Origin: Aurelia coerulea
Taxonomy: Eukaryota; Cnidaria; Scyphozoa; Semaeostomeae; Ulmaridae
Length of the DNA stretch: 64,000 bases
Assembly (NCBI GenBank): GCA_039566865.1
Contig: CM076947.1
Location: 4,471,501-4,535,500, forward strand
Direction of reading: 5' to 3'
Part shown: in pieces, positions 10,241 through 22,347 of the stretch
Position numbering within the stretch: position 1 is the stretch's first letter
Layout: every line of letters begins with the position of its first letter
The notes under the pieces: model-generated
Told to the model about the DNA's origin: nothing
Database searches by the model: none
What the model saw: the letters and a program-made list of their open reading frames with translations, nothing else
Program-made: the position numbers and the translations under genes

Positions 10241-12788
10241 TATTGTTATTGTTATTTTTCTTTAGATTTTGAATGAAATGAAAATTTAAAATTTGATTTG
10301 AAGTTGGCTGGTCAATAAGATTACAAATTCATATAAGATCTATATAAAAAATGACACTAGTATGAGACAAAAAAATATCAATTTCTTATTTGAGACCTTT
10401 GCTAGTTAATCTCCCTCCCCGATTATCCCAATCAGATTGGAAAAGAAATCAATGCAATAAACTACCATTCAGTGATCGTCAACTGGTCTAACGTCGCAAA
10501 CCAAATGTCGGCATTTTGAACCAAGCAAAACTATGAATGCAGACAAAGATTTCCTTGCATTGAAGAAAATATGAGCTACTAACCACTTCATATATTGTCA
10601 AATTGACATGAAGAATTATTGGTGTTATAACAATGTTTTTGATATTATACAGGTAGATATTGGTGTGCTGGCAGGAAGCCGTAGCTCTAATATAAAACGG
10701 AGGATAAAGAGTGTGATCAGAAACATTATTTTCTTTCATGTCTTCGAATTCTTATATTGTTATTCCATGACCATTCCGTGTTTGATCAAAATTTAATAGT
10801 TATACAAAGATTATACAGGTATCTATTGCACATATCACATATTTTTGGCAATTTACTGACAGTGAAAATTTCCTTCAGATTGCAGAGTTTTAGTATGTGA
10901 TTTCCACCGAGAGCAGGCATGGCTAAGGTGGTGCAATGCTGCGGCAAATGGTGTCTCATTGATCAAGGAAGATGTATTGAAGCATCTTCGTAAAATGGCC
11001 ACTGCATCTGATGAGAAGAGCTTTAATGAATGCTTAAAAGTGTTTCAGTTATCTGCTTTATGGACCAAGAATTCTACCGAGAAACTAAGAACGTGGTTTT
11101 CTCGTTACTGGCTGCTGATAAAAGAGGTTTGTCATGAATGTTTGCATGAATATTAAACTCACTGGTTCTGAAGAGATATTCAGGTTGTTCCAAAAGCGTT
11201 ACTCCGCACGTTATTAATTGTTTTAAAATAACGATACTTTGAAGAATAGATTCCATGGAAAACAACTGTTTTTACCGGGTGTCCCAAAAAAGTGCTGTGA
11301 ATTTAGCTTCAATTAATGTCTAATCACTCTAATAACGTTCCTCGATAGTTAACGTGAACATAGACACCCGGTCACCCATTGGGAAGTTTCTTAATTTTGC
11401 ATTAATTTCAGTTCTTAATTTCGATGTGCTTCAGGAATTTGCTAAGGCCAAAAGGCCAAAGCTCTGGTTTGCAAGAAGAGGCAAATTTGAGCTTTCAAGA
11501 TCAACATGTCTGCTCTCAAAGTACTAATATCAACAAACGAGGTATATATGTTCAAGTTAACTATCAAGGAACATTTTGAGAGTGATTAGCCATTGATTAA
11601 AGATAAATTCACATCGCTGGAGTCAACCAAATCTGTATACATTTTTTGTGACACCCGGTAAGATGTTAGATTAATTTCAAGTACCAGATTCTTGCAAATA
11701 CGATGAAAATTCACTGAGTTATGAGCTTCTAAAGATGAAGTTTGTGCAAAAGCTGAAACCAGAGACCCTGTTAAATGACTTCTTTGCAAAAGCACTTCTA
11801 TAATGGACGTGAAAGAAGATTTTTCCAGTGTCATACCCATTTTTAATATCAGAGCAAACTAAATGTAGAACTTCAAAAGTAACCCAATTCTTGTAAACAT
11901 TGTCAAAATCTACCTGTGAATAACCTGAAACAATCAAAAATGGAAATTTAATCAATGAGAGAGTGAGTCAGTTCAAACCATGCTCAGTCAAATTCCTCAC
12001 AACATCGTTATGCTTGATTTAATGTTGGAGAAAGGTAACTGAAATTCCTTTCCAAATTCAATTTGGTTTCTCTGAAACAAACGAGACATAAAACAAACAA
12101 CTGCCTAATGCTACTATCGCTGCAAATGCTATTGTGGAGTCTCTGCTTTCAGCTTTAGCACAAACTTGGACTTCAAATGCTCGTAACTCCGTTCATATTC
12201 AGCGAATTGGCAACATTGTGGTGTCTAGAATTTATTTAAAACCCTTGGAGTATGGTTGTCTTATCATGGAGCACGTTTATGATATCTTTCGACATTTAAT
12301 ACTTTGAAATTAAGGAATCAATATTGAGATGATGCTCTCTTCCGTTAACCATAGTGTGCCTAGAAACATTAACAGTTCATAACTATATAATATATGAAGG
12401 GTAAATAACTCTTGTTGCACGTGAAAGCAGCTTTGCAGACAATTTTAACAAGTTTATCTATGCTCTACACCAATTTGTATAAACAAATAGGGCGTACGGT
12501 ATATCTCACCTCGCCCGAAGTTGATTTTGTCTCCAAAAATCATAAATTGTTGTCCAAAATTTGCTTATCATTATTTTCTTGTAATTTTCTCATTTTGCTT
12601 CTCTTTTCATAGCGTTGGGCCTGGTGCTTTCGAAAAGAACTTTTCCTCGTCGGAGTGAACACTAACAATGGTGTTGAACGTCAGAATAAAGCATTCAAAT
12701 ATGATTACCTCAAAAGGAATAGAAATAATACCTTGAGTGGTATGTTAACAGTGCTAATGAAAGAATTTTTCCCTCAAAGCTACAAAAG
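9350..12788 (+). CDS. CaRF-MULE-Ulp1 gene, exons 4-6: MULE-type DDE transposase core
   Basis: Exon 4 is 9350-10103, exon 5 is 10879-11126 and exon 6 is 12613-12788. Splice sites are canonical and phases join (1, 0, 2). The Mutator-like transposase signature is seen: first Asp in LLDATYRTTKYSLP (codon near 9874), second Asp in CFMTDYCNEEINALE (near 10058), VCDFHREQAWLRW in exon 5, and the third acidic residue in NTNNGVERQNKAF (near 12677). This is a complete D-D-E set with no internal stop. Exon 4 also has an acidic spacer (DDEDAELDD). The 1.5-kb intron after exon 5 holds a MITE (11275-11658). Family knowledge: these domains cut and join transposon ends in the nucleus. The gene could be an element copy or a domesticated derivative; no terminal repeats were recognised around it. 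Confidence 0.8.
10166..10260. repeat. (ATT)n microsatellite
   Basis: Interrupted TTA/ATT triplets over about 95 bases in the intron after exon 4 of the MULE gene. Confidence 0.9.
11275..11658. mobile_element. TA-flanked MITE with CCGGGTGTC ends, 384 bp
   Basis: The left end CCGGGTGTCCCAAAAAAGTG and right end TTTTTTGTGACACCCGG are inverted, and the homology continues inward (TAATCACTCT, TAGTTAAC.TGAACATA). A TA lies outside each end (11273-11274 and 11659-11660), as for Tc1/mariner-type elements. No coding capacity. Confidence 0.8.
11660..12350. mobile_element. Decayed inverted-repeat element next to the MITE
   Basis: Bases about 11665-11800 (AAGTTTGTGCAAAAGCTGAAACCAGAGA) recur inverted at about 12125-12300. 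The same sequence is at 38765-39000, where it follows a CAGGGTGTCCCA end. Probably an older relative of the CCGGGTG MITEs. Confidence 0.5.
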
Positions 12789-13286
12789 GTACATACTTAT
12801 TTGATTGATATTATCAGAATTGTCTGTCAGCATCGGTGGATGCATAAAGCGTGGTTCAAAATATTTTTTGAATGATTTGTGAATATTGACTGTTGTCAAG
12901 GGTCGATTCGGGCATTTGGGAACATTGGGATATTCGTAACATTGTGTAAAGACCTTCCCTTGCAAAAAATCCACCTTTCGAAAAGCGATTATTTCGGAAA
13001 GCTCAAATCAATGGCAGTACTATTATTATTACCATCATTATAACAACAAATAGCATTATCCAAAGGTTAGATTTTGAATGTTTGTTTTTTGTGGTCTTCC
13101 TTTTCAACGATCTGCAGTATGCTGTTGTGAAACGAATAGTGATCGTTTAAAGATGTGAGCAAAGATGAATTGGGATAAAAATAAAGTGTACTTTGCGTAT
13201 ACTTTATAAACATTCATTCACAAGCAGTTGTATGTGGATTTTAAGAACATGCTTTGTACTAAAAGTTACTGTATCTTTCCTTTCAG

Positions 13287-16057
13287 TTACGTTGAGTTGA
13301 ACACGAAGTTTAGTTCGCTGTACAGACGTTACAGTGGGAAAGTTCCGAAATATTTGCATGACCGTCCTAGAGATTTCGTTATACACTGCATGGATAGGAT
13401 TGATAATGCATCTGAGCTCCAAGGGAAGTTAGTCATGAAAGCAGACATTCAATCCAAGAATTTTCAGCTGAAGTCTTCTCTAAGTAGCAGCGTGTACCAT
13501 TTACAGTTTAGTGGCGAAAATGGGTGGCCACGCTGCACGTGCCCAGACTTTTCTTTGACATGTTTCCCTTGCAAGCATTTCTTTTATATAGTTCAGAAAT
13601 ACCCAGAGGCCTCTTGGAATCACTTGCCGCAATCTTACCGAAATAATCTTTTCTTCACTTTGGATGAGAATGCAATGCTCATTTTTCAAAAGGAGCCAGT
13701 GGAAGCCACGACTGAAGAAGAAACTACCATTGACGCGGAAGCCACAAATGGAAGGGATTGTCCAAATGAAGAAATCGCAGATGGTAACGTTGGTATGGTG
13801 GATGACTCAGATCAACCTACTATTGGCACAAAGTCTTTAGATATTGATGGAGGACACAAAGGTGACAAGAATGACATGAAAATCGTTGGAAAAGAAACTT
13901 CCCATGACTGTTCCTCTGTTGCTGAGGCTTGCAGGAAACTCGCAAAAAGCCTGATTTCTGCAACCTATGACATCACTAATTATGATCACCTTGTGTCATT
14001 GAAAGATCATCTCCAAAAAGCATGTGATCGGGTAGATAAGATTTTGCCGCGTTCTATTGAAGGACTGCCGTTGCGAAAGTCGATGCAGAAAAAAGAGGCA
14101 TGGATTCGAAGAAGGGCAAAAGTGACCTTGGGAAGAAAAAAGACATTTTCACTGCCGTGCAATAAGAAGAAAACCTCCTATCTTAAGAGATGTGGAATCT
14201 CTGCCACAAGAAACCGTCCACGTGCACAAGAATTCCTGAAGAAGTTTGCTCCTGAAAAGAAAAAGGGTGCACATAAAAAGGAATCCGTTGAAACAGAGAT
14301 CCCGCCACTCTTTGTGGGAAAAAATTTTCCCAAGGAAGAAAGAATTCCATCAAAGAAATCAGGAGAAGATGCTGAAGACATCATGATAACAGGAGTTGGT
14401 ACTGGCGAATATTCCAAAAGAAAGAAAAGGAATGTTAGTGTTGAAGATACCTTGTTATTGAGGAACTATAACAGTATGCTAACTGACAATCTTATAAGCA
14501 TAGCTCAGAACATTTTGCACGCACAATTTCCTGACATAGGAGGCCTTGAGGACACAACTCTTGGACCATATTTACAATTTTCAATCCAAAGAGGAACATT
14601 CGTTCAAATTCTTCATACTGGATCTCTTCATTGGATATGCACATCAAATATCGGTTGCAGAGAGGGATATTTCACAATATATGATAGTCTTTATTGTGGA
14701 AACATTCCTTCTCATGTTGTTAAACAGATATGCTCAATTGTCCATTATACCGGGTGCGCCAAAATAAACTATGCATTTTTGGCAGGCCACAATAAATCGT
14801 ACACTGGACCGATTTTGAAGATTTATGACTTAATCTATAGCAGAAAGCCTGAATTGGATTCTAGGATTTTTTACAAATTTTTCCGTTTTCACTTTTTAGA
14901 GCTACAAGCGAGTTTCTTAAAATTTTCGTTTTCGAAAACACTGAAAACCATCAAAAAACGTTGATCAAATTTTCTAAAGAATCAACATGAATGGACAAAG
15001 GGAAAACATTTTCAGCGTGATTTGGAGATTTGGAAATTGATTATTGTAAACTTTTGCATGAGCGTTATTTCAACGATTGGCCTGTTGCGAAATTCTGTTG
15101 TAGTTACAATAAAGTACTGCCCCAAAAGCAGTCACAAAATCAAAAATGTAACAAGACTCCATGCTTGCTGGCCCCATGCCGCTTTCTCGCTTGTCTTTTT
15201 AACCCCCTTGACACAGAAACACAACCTGCACCAAAGCATAAATTCAATGATATTACAAAAGAAAAGACATTCCTTATATCCTTAAAATATTATTTCATTT
15301 CTCCCAATATAGTACGAACTCTCATAAAGCACCTTACAATTAGTCGATTTCTAAATCCCAAATAGCCACGAAAAAGTTTTCTCTTTGTCCATTCAAATCG
15401 ATTCTTTAGAAAGCTTGATCGATGTTTTTTGATCGTTTTCAGTGTCTTCGAAAAGGAAAATTTTAAGAAACTCGCTTGTAGCTCTAAAAACTGAAAACAG
15501 AAAAATTTGCAAAAAATCCTGGAATCTAATTCAGGCTTTCTGCTAACTATTAAGTCACAAATCTTCAAAATCGGTCCTGTTTACGATTTATCGTGGCCTG
15601 CCAAACGTGCATAGTTTATTTTGGCGCACCCGGTATGGGTAGGAAATTGTGCATTAGGGTTGCTGCAGTTCAACAACAAACCAATGGCACTAATTGTGGT
15701 TTATTTGCCATTGCTAATGCTACGTCTCTGTTACACGGAATTGACCCTGAAACAGTTACATTTGACGAGTATCAGACAAGAGAACATCTTCACAACTGTA
15801 TTGAAGGAAAGAAGTTCCTCCCATTCCCAACAGGGGACAACATCACAGAGCCAGAGCGCACCAGTGAAGTTTTTTCATACGAATTACAATGTGCCATTTG
15901 CCGTTTGCCAAACTTTGCTGACGAGGGAAATAATCCAATGAACGTTCTAGCCGAATGCTATGCTTGTCGCAGACTGTATCATCGTGGTTGTGCACAAATT
16001 CCCATTCATTTCTTCAATGGAGGTGTTTTTTATGAATGCGAAGAATGCAAACGATAG
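13287..16057 (+). CDS. CaRF-MULE-Ulp1 gene, exon 7: SWIM finger, Ulp1-type protease, PHD-like finger (split by a MITE)
   Basis: The last exon starts after TTTCAG at 13286 in phase 2. A SWIM zinc finger (CTCPDF..TCFPCKHFF, about 13532-13590) follows the transposase core, as in other MULEs. After an acidic then Lys/Arg-rich linker comes a Ulp1/C48-like cysteine protease: His in GSLHWIC (near 14629), Asp in IYDSLY (near 14682), then Gln and Cys in VQQQTNGTNCGLFAI (Cys codon 15695-15697). A C4HC3-type finger ends the protein (CAIC, CYAC, LYHRGC, CEEC; 15890-16050), with TAG at 16055. A palindromic MITE at 14750-15633 separates His/Asp from Cys. The MITE plus one TA is 886 bp, and the frames on both sides agree when it is discounted. 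As it stands the frame closes at 14964 inside the MITE. Confidence 0.8.
14750..15633. mobile_element. TA-flanked palindromic MITE with CCGGGTGCGCC ends, 884 bp
   Basis: The ends CCGGGTGCGCCAAAATAAAC and its complement bound long inverted arms (more than 200 bp each; ACACTGGACCGATTTTGAAG, GCAGAAAGCCTGAATT). TA duplications lie at 14748-14749 and 15634-15635. Same family as 20500-21105. It interrupts the Ulp1 domain of the MULE gene. Confidence 0.9.
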
Positions 16058-17135
16058 AATGATTTAAACCAGGACATCTCATGAAAATTACAGGTGTTTT
16101 GTTCTCTTCTATTCCATTTATTAGACACTTGATGAAATACCTTAGTAATCATATGATGGTACCTTCCGTGTAACCCACACAAAATGAACCAAAAATAAGG
16201 TTGTATAAAGGACGGTAACAGACAGGCCAAAAGGAGGGAGCGCGTAGTTGCACTAAAGCCTTTTTTGCAAATTTGAGATGTCCAACATTGTCGCAAAAAC
16301 AGTAGAAAATGATTTCGCAGCATTTAGCTAACAATCAACGTTAAAATTACTCTGTTTGGTCTGTTACTTTATTTTATTATAGTCTTTCTCTTTTCACTTT
16401 TTTGTTTACCCAGAATACTTATTATTGAGATATTGAATCGTTTACTTAAATACTGTTAAATTTCAAACATTTTTGGCCCCAATTTTGCGAGCACGAAGTT
16501 AATCTCCCATTATCAAAACTGTTTCCTTTGTCCCATACTGTTTCCTAGATGGAACGTTAAATTTTAGTTTTGTGAAGTTAAAAAAAGAACAAGCGCACAA
16601 GTGCATATTTATTTTAACTTTTCTTATGATTCACATTTAACTTTTATTATGTTTTATTCGCTCAAATGCACCCTTGTCTAGAGAAGATCTTTCCCCCGAA
16701 GAGGCACTCTCCCTAGTAAGCATCTATAAAGTACATACGCACTGGTGGGGTCGGGAGTAAATCCAAAAGCGTACGTTTAAGATCAAATCAAGTATTTATC
16801 CTTATCAAAGAGCGACCAATGGGGAGGGTGTATGAAAAATTAACATTTTTTGCTCATGTACTGAGTGACTCAGAAAAAAGTACCGCCGTTTGACTGGAGG
16901 AAAAAACAACACTGTAAGATATTGGAACTTCCTGAGTCCACATCTAAAGTTGTGAATCTCTTATTTAAATTTGCGTACCTTGCATTTAAAGAGCATCCAC
17001 CAATGTACCAATCACCAGAGATACACGAATTTTTTGTATTTGTAAAGAAACTCTACTCTCAGATCGTCAAAAACTTAAGATACTCTAGCACTGAGAAAAT
17101 ATAACTTAAGAAACTATTTTCTTTTTGATGAAAGA
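16058..17135. other. Gap without recognised genes
   Basis: AT-rich sequence downstream of the MULE gene. No coding exons or clear repeats recognised. Confidence 0.4.
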
Positions 17136-17139
17136 AATA

Positions 17140-17400
17140 CTTGGCACATTCTTATTTCTTTTTCGCTTGTTTCCTGTATCATATTACTCGGAAGGTACGC
17201 CAGTAATGTTTAAACATTGGGCAGGCTTGAAAAAACCTTGGTTTAAAATGTTTACAAGGGCACAGTTAGTGAACATGAAGATCGCTGTGGAACCTCTAAG
17301 AAACTCGTAAGAAACTCTGAGTTTCTTAAATAACTCAAACTCTAACTAAAACTCTGAGTTTCTCTGAGTTTCTTTTCCTAAATTTTTAGTTTCTTGTAAA
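17140..17400 (+). repeat. Dispersed GTTTCTTA-rich repeat, copy C
   Basis: Matches copy A inverted: AATGTTTAAACATTGG.CAGGCTT, then AACATGAAGATCGCTGTGGA, then AAGAAACTC repeats. Confidence 0.65.
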
Positions 17401-17975
17401 AAATACATGTACTGGCTCACAAAATTTAGAGTGGACCTGAAACTAGAGGTTTTGGGAAAAGGCCTAACCATGACGTGATATCATGGGCATTATCCAAAGG
17501 ACCTTTGAACTTTAAATTTTAGTTTTGTTCTCGAAAAGAATTATAAACACATGACCAAGACCGTAACGAATAGAATAAAGATGGGCTGAAGATGATAAGC
17601 TCCTGCCACCTCTCCAAATAAGCGTGCTGTCCCCCTTTTCCTATTCTTCAATGACAATTCAAGCATCTCAAGGTATAATTCTTTTCAAAAGTAAAATCTG
17701 AAAAGCGAAGTTGAAAATTCCTTTTGGAAGATACCCGTGATATCAAATCATCATGGCTAGGCCCTTTTCATAACCTCTGGTTTCAGTTGCACTTGCACCC
17801 TAACTTTTGACTTTGAGAACTCGTATCTCCTGTTCTTGATGGACGATTGTCAAATGCAAGGTATTCAAAGCATTCAAGTTAAAGATTGAGAAATGTAGCT
17901 ATGTAATCAGAAAGTACCGATATCGTTTCGTTCCTTGTTTAGTCAAAGGGGGTACCTTTTTAGACACCCGATACT
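17400..17975. mobile_element. Decayed MITE related to 27991-28783
   Basis: The inverted segments GTGGACCTGAAACTAGAGG (17432) and CCTCTGGTTTCAGTTGCAC (17776) match the arms of the 27991 element. The right end reads GGGGGTACCTTTTTAGACACCCGATA. The left terminal bases have decayed. Confidence 0.6.
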
Positions 17976-18179
17976 TTACGGACGCCTGACTTTGTCAAGG
18001 TAGAATATATTGGAATTTTCTGGGCTTCCAGTTTTCACGTTGATGTATGTATATTGAAATGATTAGTATAATCGCAGTGTGGCTTTTGAAACATATTTGT
18101 TGATATGTTATTGCAAGGATTTCGTTATTCTTCATTTGTGTACTCAGCGTGGTTCAGTAACTTTGCAGTGCAAAATTTC

Positions 18180-18380
18180 ACAGGAGACTCCTGGAAAACA
18201 GACATCCGCATAGGGGAGATAAATTTGGGGGGGGCTGCCCGAGAAAAAATCCATTGTTTAAGAAAATTTTGCCTGACTTAAGACAGATTGCCCGATTATG
18301 GCTGATTTTTGCAAAATTTTCCGACGTTGGGGGGCTGCAGCCCCCAGCCCCCTGTCTCCTACGCCTATGAAAACCGAACC
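18180..18380. repeat. Fragment of a G/C-run repeat (GGGGGGCTGCAGCCCCC)
   Basis: Contains the palindrome GGGGGCTGCAGCCCCC followed by AGCCCCCTGTCTCCTACGCC and, upstream, GGGGGGGGCTGCCC. This looks like the end of a dispersed repeat rather than a gene. Confidence 0.4.
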
Positions 18381-18839
18381 CCCATGGAAATAGTTTGTAT
18401 TGTTTGAAAGTCGCCTCAACATTGAAAGAATTCTGCGAAAAGGGGACCCTGAATAAAAAGATAAAAAACAGGTCCTGAAATTAGCTGAAGCACTGTGAAG
18501 GAGAAACAATCAATGACCGAAAATTTCCAATATTGTCGTTTCCTCGTTTTCGTGCGTTTTGTCGTTTTCGGGTTTTCGTATACTGTGACGTAAGCAGGTC
18601 CTTCTGATGGATGGCATGAAGTGGGCACCTGGGATGGAAGGGTCTCGATAAAGGCTGCTGGTTCTTTTGTATTTGTCCATCATCTTTATTTTCCGCAAAC
18701 AACTTTTAGTTCTTAGGGCAGGATTTAAGTTCTTGAAGTGTTTGTAACAGTTTCACCAGGTCATCTAAATTAAACAACTGATTTTGTGAGATAGTTGAGT
18801 TGCTTATAAGTGGTTTCTTGTATAAAATATTTGTATATG

Positions 18840-19064
18840 TACTCCCCTGGTATCACATCGTTTTATATTTTTTTATTTCATTCCATTTAATAACTTACAA
18901 TGCGTAAAACAGATTACACTACTAACAAATATTATACCCTACTACTAGAACAATACCATTTGGAGCCAAAACTACGTCTACCTCATGGCAACATAAAACA
19001 GGAAATAAGAACATAACAGTACACGTAACTACTAGAGAGAAAAGATGCACCAGCTACTTTAAGT
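18840..19064. other. AT-rich spacer
   Basis: No feature recognised. Confidence 0.3.
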
Positions 19065-19507
19065 GTGCCTTCCAACGCTTCCAATAGTCTTTTCAACAAA
19101 GCTGTAGAGGCACTCAAAGCATCGAAGGTTTGGACATCTAATTCAGTTGTTCAAAGGTACATAAATCAGTGGTGGCTTTTATGTCCACAGCGTTGGGCAT
19201 GTGCTTATAGAGAAAGAGTTAGAAAGAACTATAAATACGAAAAATGGAGCAGAATCATTGAATAAGCTACTGAAATATAAATTTTTAAAGAAGTCAACAG
19301 AAAAGACCCTTTGTGGCATCACCGATTTAATAATCAAACATTTCTTGCCATATCAATATCGTGAGTATCTGACAGCAAATGTAAAGGCACAAAAATCCAA
19401 CAGAATTAGATCCTATGGACAAAACAGCCCATTGTATTTACAAAACCGTCCAAAAGCATTCCTACAGCACTGTTTGGTTCGTATCAAAAATGCAGAAACG
19501 GACTACT
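19065..19507 (+). pseudogene. MULE transposase fragment (third catalytic region), frameshifted
   Basis: Two overlapping frames together give a segment related to exons 5-7 of the gene at 6482-16057: ALKASKVWTSNSVV, WWLLCPQRWACAYRE, then after a frameshift near 19205 NTKNGAESLNKLLKYKFLKK (the Glu matches the NGVE residue) and LYLQNRPKAFLQHC. It differs enough to be another MULE family. A CTGGGTGTCCC MITE end cuts it at 19508. Upstream exons and the SWIM part are missing. Confidence 0.65.
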
Positions 19508-19660
19508 GGGTGTCCCAAAAAAAACCCAACGCATTTGATTAGGACTCGCGACAAGAATTTAGGTCCAATCCACAATAATTGTTCATATAATCCTCAATAG
19601 CTAACTTGAAGATAGATACCTGGTTTGCTAATATTGGTGCATGGAGAGTTAGAATATAAA
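19508..19660. mobile_element. Truncated MITE end (CTGGGTGTCCC)
   Basis: Begins CTGGGTGTCCCAAAAAAAAC next to TA and carries an internal segment (CAATAGCTAACTTGAAGATAGA) like the 11275 MITE. No right end found. Confidence 0.5.
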
Positions 19661-19768
19661 TATTGAAAATCCAAATTTGTCTGAACCTCCAAACCAGAGC
19701 TTGTGGCTTTTAACCTAAACTGCAAACACGCTGTTCTGAATTACTGTCAAAGAAGAGAATAAAGCCTC

Positions 19769-20378
19769 ATGCTGAGGGGAATATTTGAACAGAAATTCAA
19801 TCAAATCCATCCATTTTGCCCTGAAAAGACATACTTTGTTATGCGTCAACAGATTTTTTTTAAGAAATCCCATTTTTTGGAACCATTCATCGCACTAGAA
19901 ATCCTACACGCAAAATTTCTCAAAATCTTTGCCATTCTCAGCAATTTGTCCAAGTTGTTGTACGCAACAATGGTCCTAGATGAGTTGAAAATCAAAGCTG
20001 TTTGTCAGTTATGTGATGATTTTGGAGAGGCATACCCAGTATTATTCAGTGGACCCACGATAACACGCAAAATGCGCAATCTCGCGCATAAGATCCCAAA
20101 ATGCGATGGAGAAGTGTTGGCATCTTTGCAGAGCAGGCTGGAGAATCAATTCACAATGCATTTAATCAGGAGGGTAGAACGCTTGCATGCTTGAGGTCAA
20201 GTCCGAATAAGATTCTTCTGCTGATGCAGGCACAGGAATGACGCAACAGAGCACAGTTGTCGTCTGGATGGAGTGCAGATAGAATGTGTGACACTTGTTG
20301 CCCTGCACGAGTTTTCAAGCGTCACATTCATGGTTCATTTGTTTGTCAATGCTGCTATGAATTTCGAAGTGAATAGCT
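19769..20378 (+). pseudogene. C-terminal fragment of an unassigned transposon-type protein
   Basis: An open frame at 19769-20194 includes LCDDFGEAYPVLFSG and TITRKMRNLAHKIPK. Downstream in another frame comes a Cys-rich end (RMCDTCCPARVFKRH, SFVCQCCYEF). The layout resembles C-terminal parts of uncharacterised multi-copy proteins of invertebrates that combine a helical block and a small zinc module. Intervening sequence is degenerate. I cannot name the family with confidence. Confidence 0.35.
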
Positions 20379-20499
20379 AGGTTATAAGTTAGATTCGTTT
20401 GCTTGTATACCAACACAATAAGGCAACAATACCAACAAATAATCATGAGCGGATATGTTGTGAAGCTGAGGTAGCATTTCATGGAAGGCTAAACAACTA

Positions 20500-21105
20500 C
20501 CGGGTGCGCCAAAATAAACTATGCACGTTTGGCAGGCCACAATAAATCGTACACTGGACCGATTTTGAAGATTTAGGACGTAATCTTTAGCAGAAAGCCT
20601 GAATTAGATCCTATGACTTTTTGCAAAATTTTTCTGTTTTCAGTTTTTAGAGCTAGAAGCGAGTTCATTAAAATGTTCGTTTTCGAAAACATGGAAAACG
20701 ATGAAAAAACGTCGATCAAATTTTAAAAGATTCAATATGAATGAACAAAGAGAAAACGTTTTCAGGGGGATTTGGGGGTTTAGTACGAACTCTCATATAG
20801 CAGATTACAATTGATCAATTTCTAAATCGCAAATCACCACGAACAAGTTCTCTCTTTGTCTATTCATGTCGATTATTTAGAAAACTTGATCGATGCTTTT
20901 TTTATCTTTTTCAGTGTTTTCGAAAACTAAAATTTTAGGAAACTCGCTTCTAGCTCTGAAAACTGAAAATGAAAAAAATTGCAAAAAATCCCAGTATCTA
21001 ATTCAGGCTTTCTGCTAACGATTAAGTCATAAATCCTCAAAATCGGTCCAGTGTACGATTTATTGTGGCCTGCCAAACGTGCATAGTTTATTTTGGCGCA
21101 CCCGG
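20500..21105. mobile_element. TA-flanked palindromic MITE with CCGGGTGCGCC ends, 606 bp
   Basis: Same ends and arms as 14750-15633. TA at 20498-20499 and 21106-21107. Shorter in the centre and more diverged between its arms. Confidence 0.9.
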
Positions 21106-22084
21106 TACTCCGTTTAAATTTAAGAAATTAGTGGACCATAGTAGTAATTCTAGTAGTTGGGTATAGTATTTCATAAGTACCGTAATAGGTAAGATGTGTT
21201 GTAAATTTTGAATGGAGTGTCCAAAAAATACACAATTTGAAAACGGTATGAAATTTGACAGTACCTGAAATTTGTTGCAATTTGTGACAAAGAGGCACAA
21301 AGAGCCTGGATTTTGATGACAGAGAAATTTACCTAGGCCTTCACGGCAAGAAATATGCAAATTTCCACCAATTTCTAAGTGGGGAGATTCTCGCATTTCC
21401 AATTAGTTTCCGAAAGGGAAATTAGCACCCACAGTTTCCTATAAATTTCCATTGTGGGAAAAGTACACGCAGAATTTCTGATCAATTCCAGTTGAAGAGA
21501 TTCACACTCAACATTTTTAAGATTTCCAACAGAAGAAATTCCACATATAGGCCTATACTCTAACGAACCGAATAAACGGGGGGTCGTGAGAGAATTTAGG
21601 GGAGGGGGCGGGGTTTCGGAAATGGTACGATATGATAATAAAGGGGAAGGGGGATTGGAACATTTGGCGGGAGGCTGGACAAATTTGTAGATAGTCTTTT
21701 TCTTGGTTAAACGCGTATCTTTTTTATATGTTTGTAAAATTATTAAAAAATTATTTTCAATATCATGTTAATTTTCAAGAATTATCAAAGGGGGGGGGGT
21801 TGGAATAAAAGTGGGGCGTTAGACAATTTTTCAATGGTTAATAAGCGTGGGGATTACCATTCGGTACTCGAGAGTATATGGTCTCATGACACGATGTAAT
21901 TTAGTACATGGTCAGATATGAAAGATGGTAAATGTAAACGCGACACCGATACAGAAACCGAAAGCCCCCACCCCGCAACACGAATCCCCCATCCCGCCCA
22001 TCCAGCCATGCACGCATCTCTCCCCCGTAGAGGTCGCACCGCAGCGCGAGCCTTTTGTTCAAAATGTAATTTGACATTTTGGCG
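21106..22084. other. Gap without recognised genes
   Basis: Contains repeated AATTTCC words (21350-21530), a G-rich stretch (21580-21800) and a GC-richer patch (21940-22050). No convincing exon. Confidence 0.35.
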
Positions 22085-22347
22085 TAGACTGATTACGATT
22101 GAGTCCTAGTAATCGCTACCACCCACCCACCCTACTCGATCATACTAGGACTCATGGCTGGCCCTGTAAAGGATCTGCCTCGCTTTCAGAATTGACCAGT
22201 GCTAAATTACGGAACAGCGCAGAGCAACAACAGTTGCCCAGCAACCGCCATCGCGATTCTTCATCAAGTCGGTAATGCACATTTTCAGGGAGTGATCTTG
22301 ATGAAAAAAGGTTAGATAAGTTCTTTTCGGGTCCTACATTTTGTTAA

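Noticed and set aside
15290..15568. Frame of 92 codons similar to the end of the 13228-14964 frame
   Set aside because: Both are translations of the two inverted arms of the same MITE.
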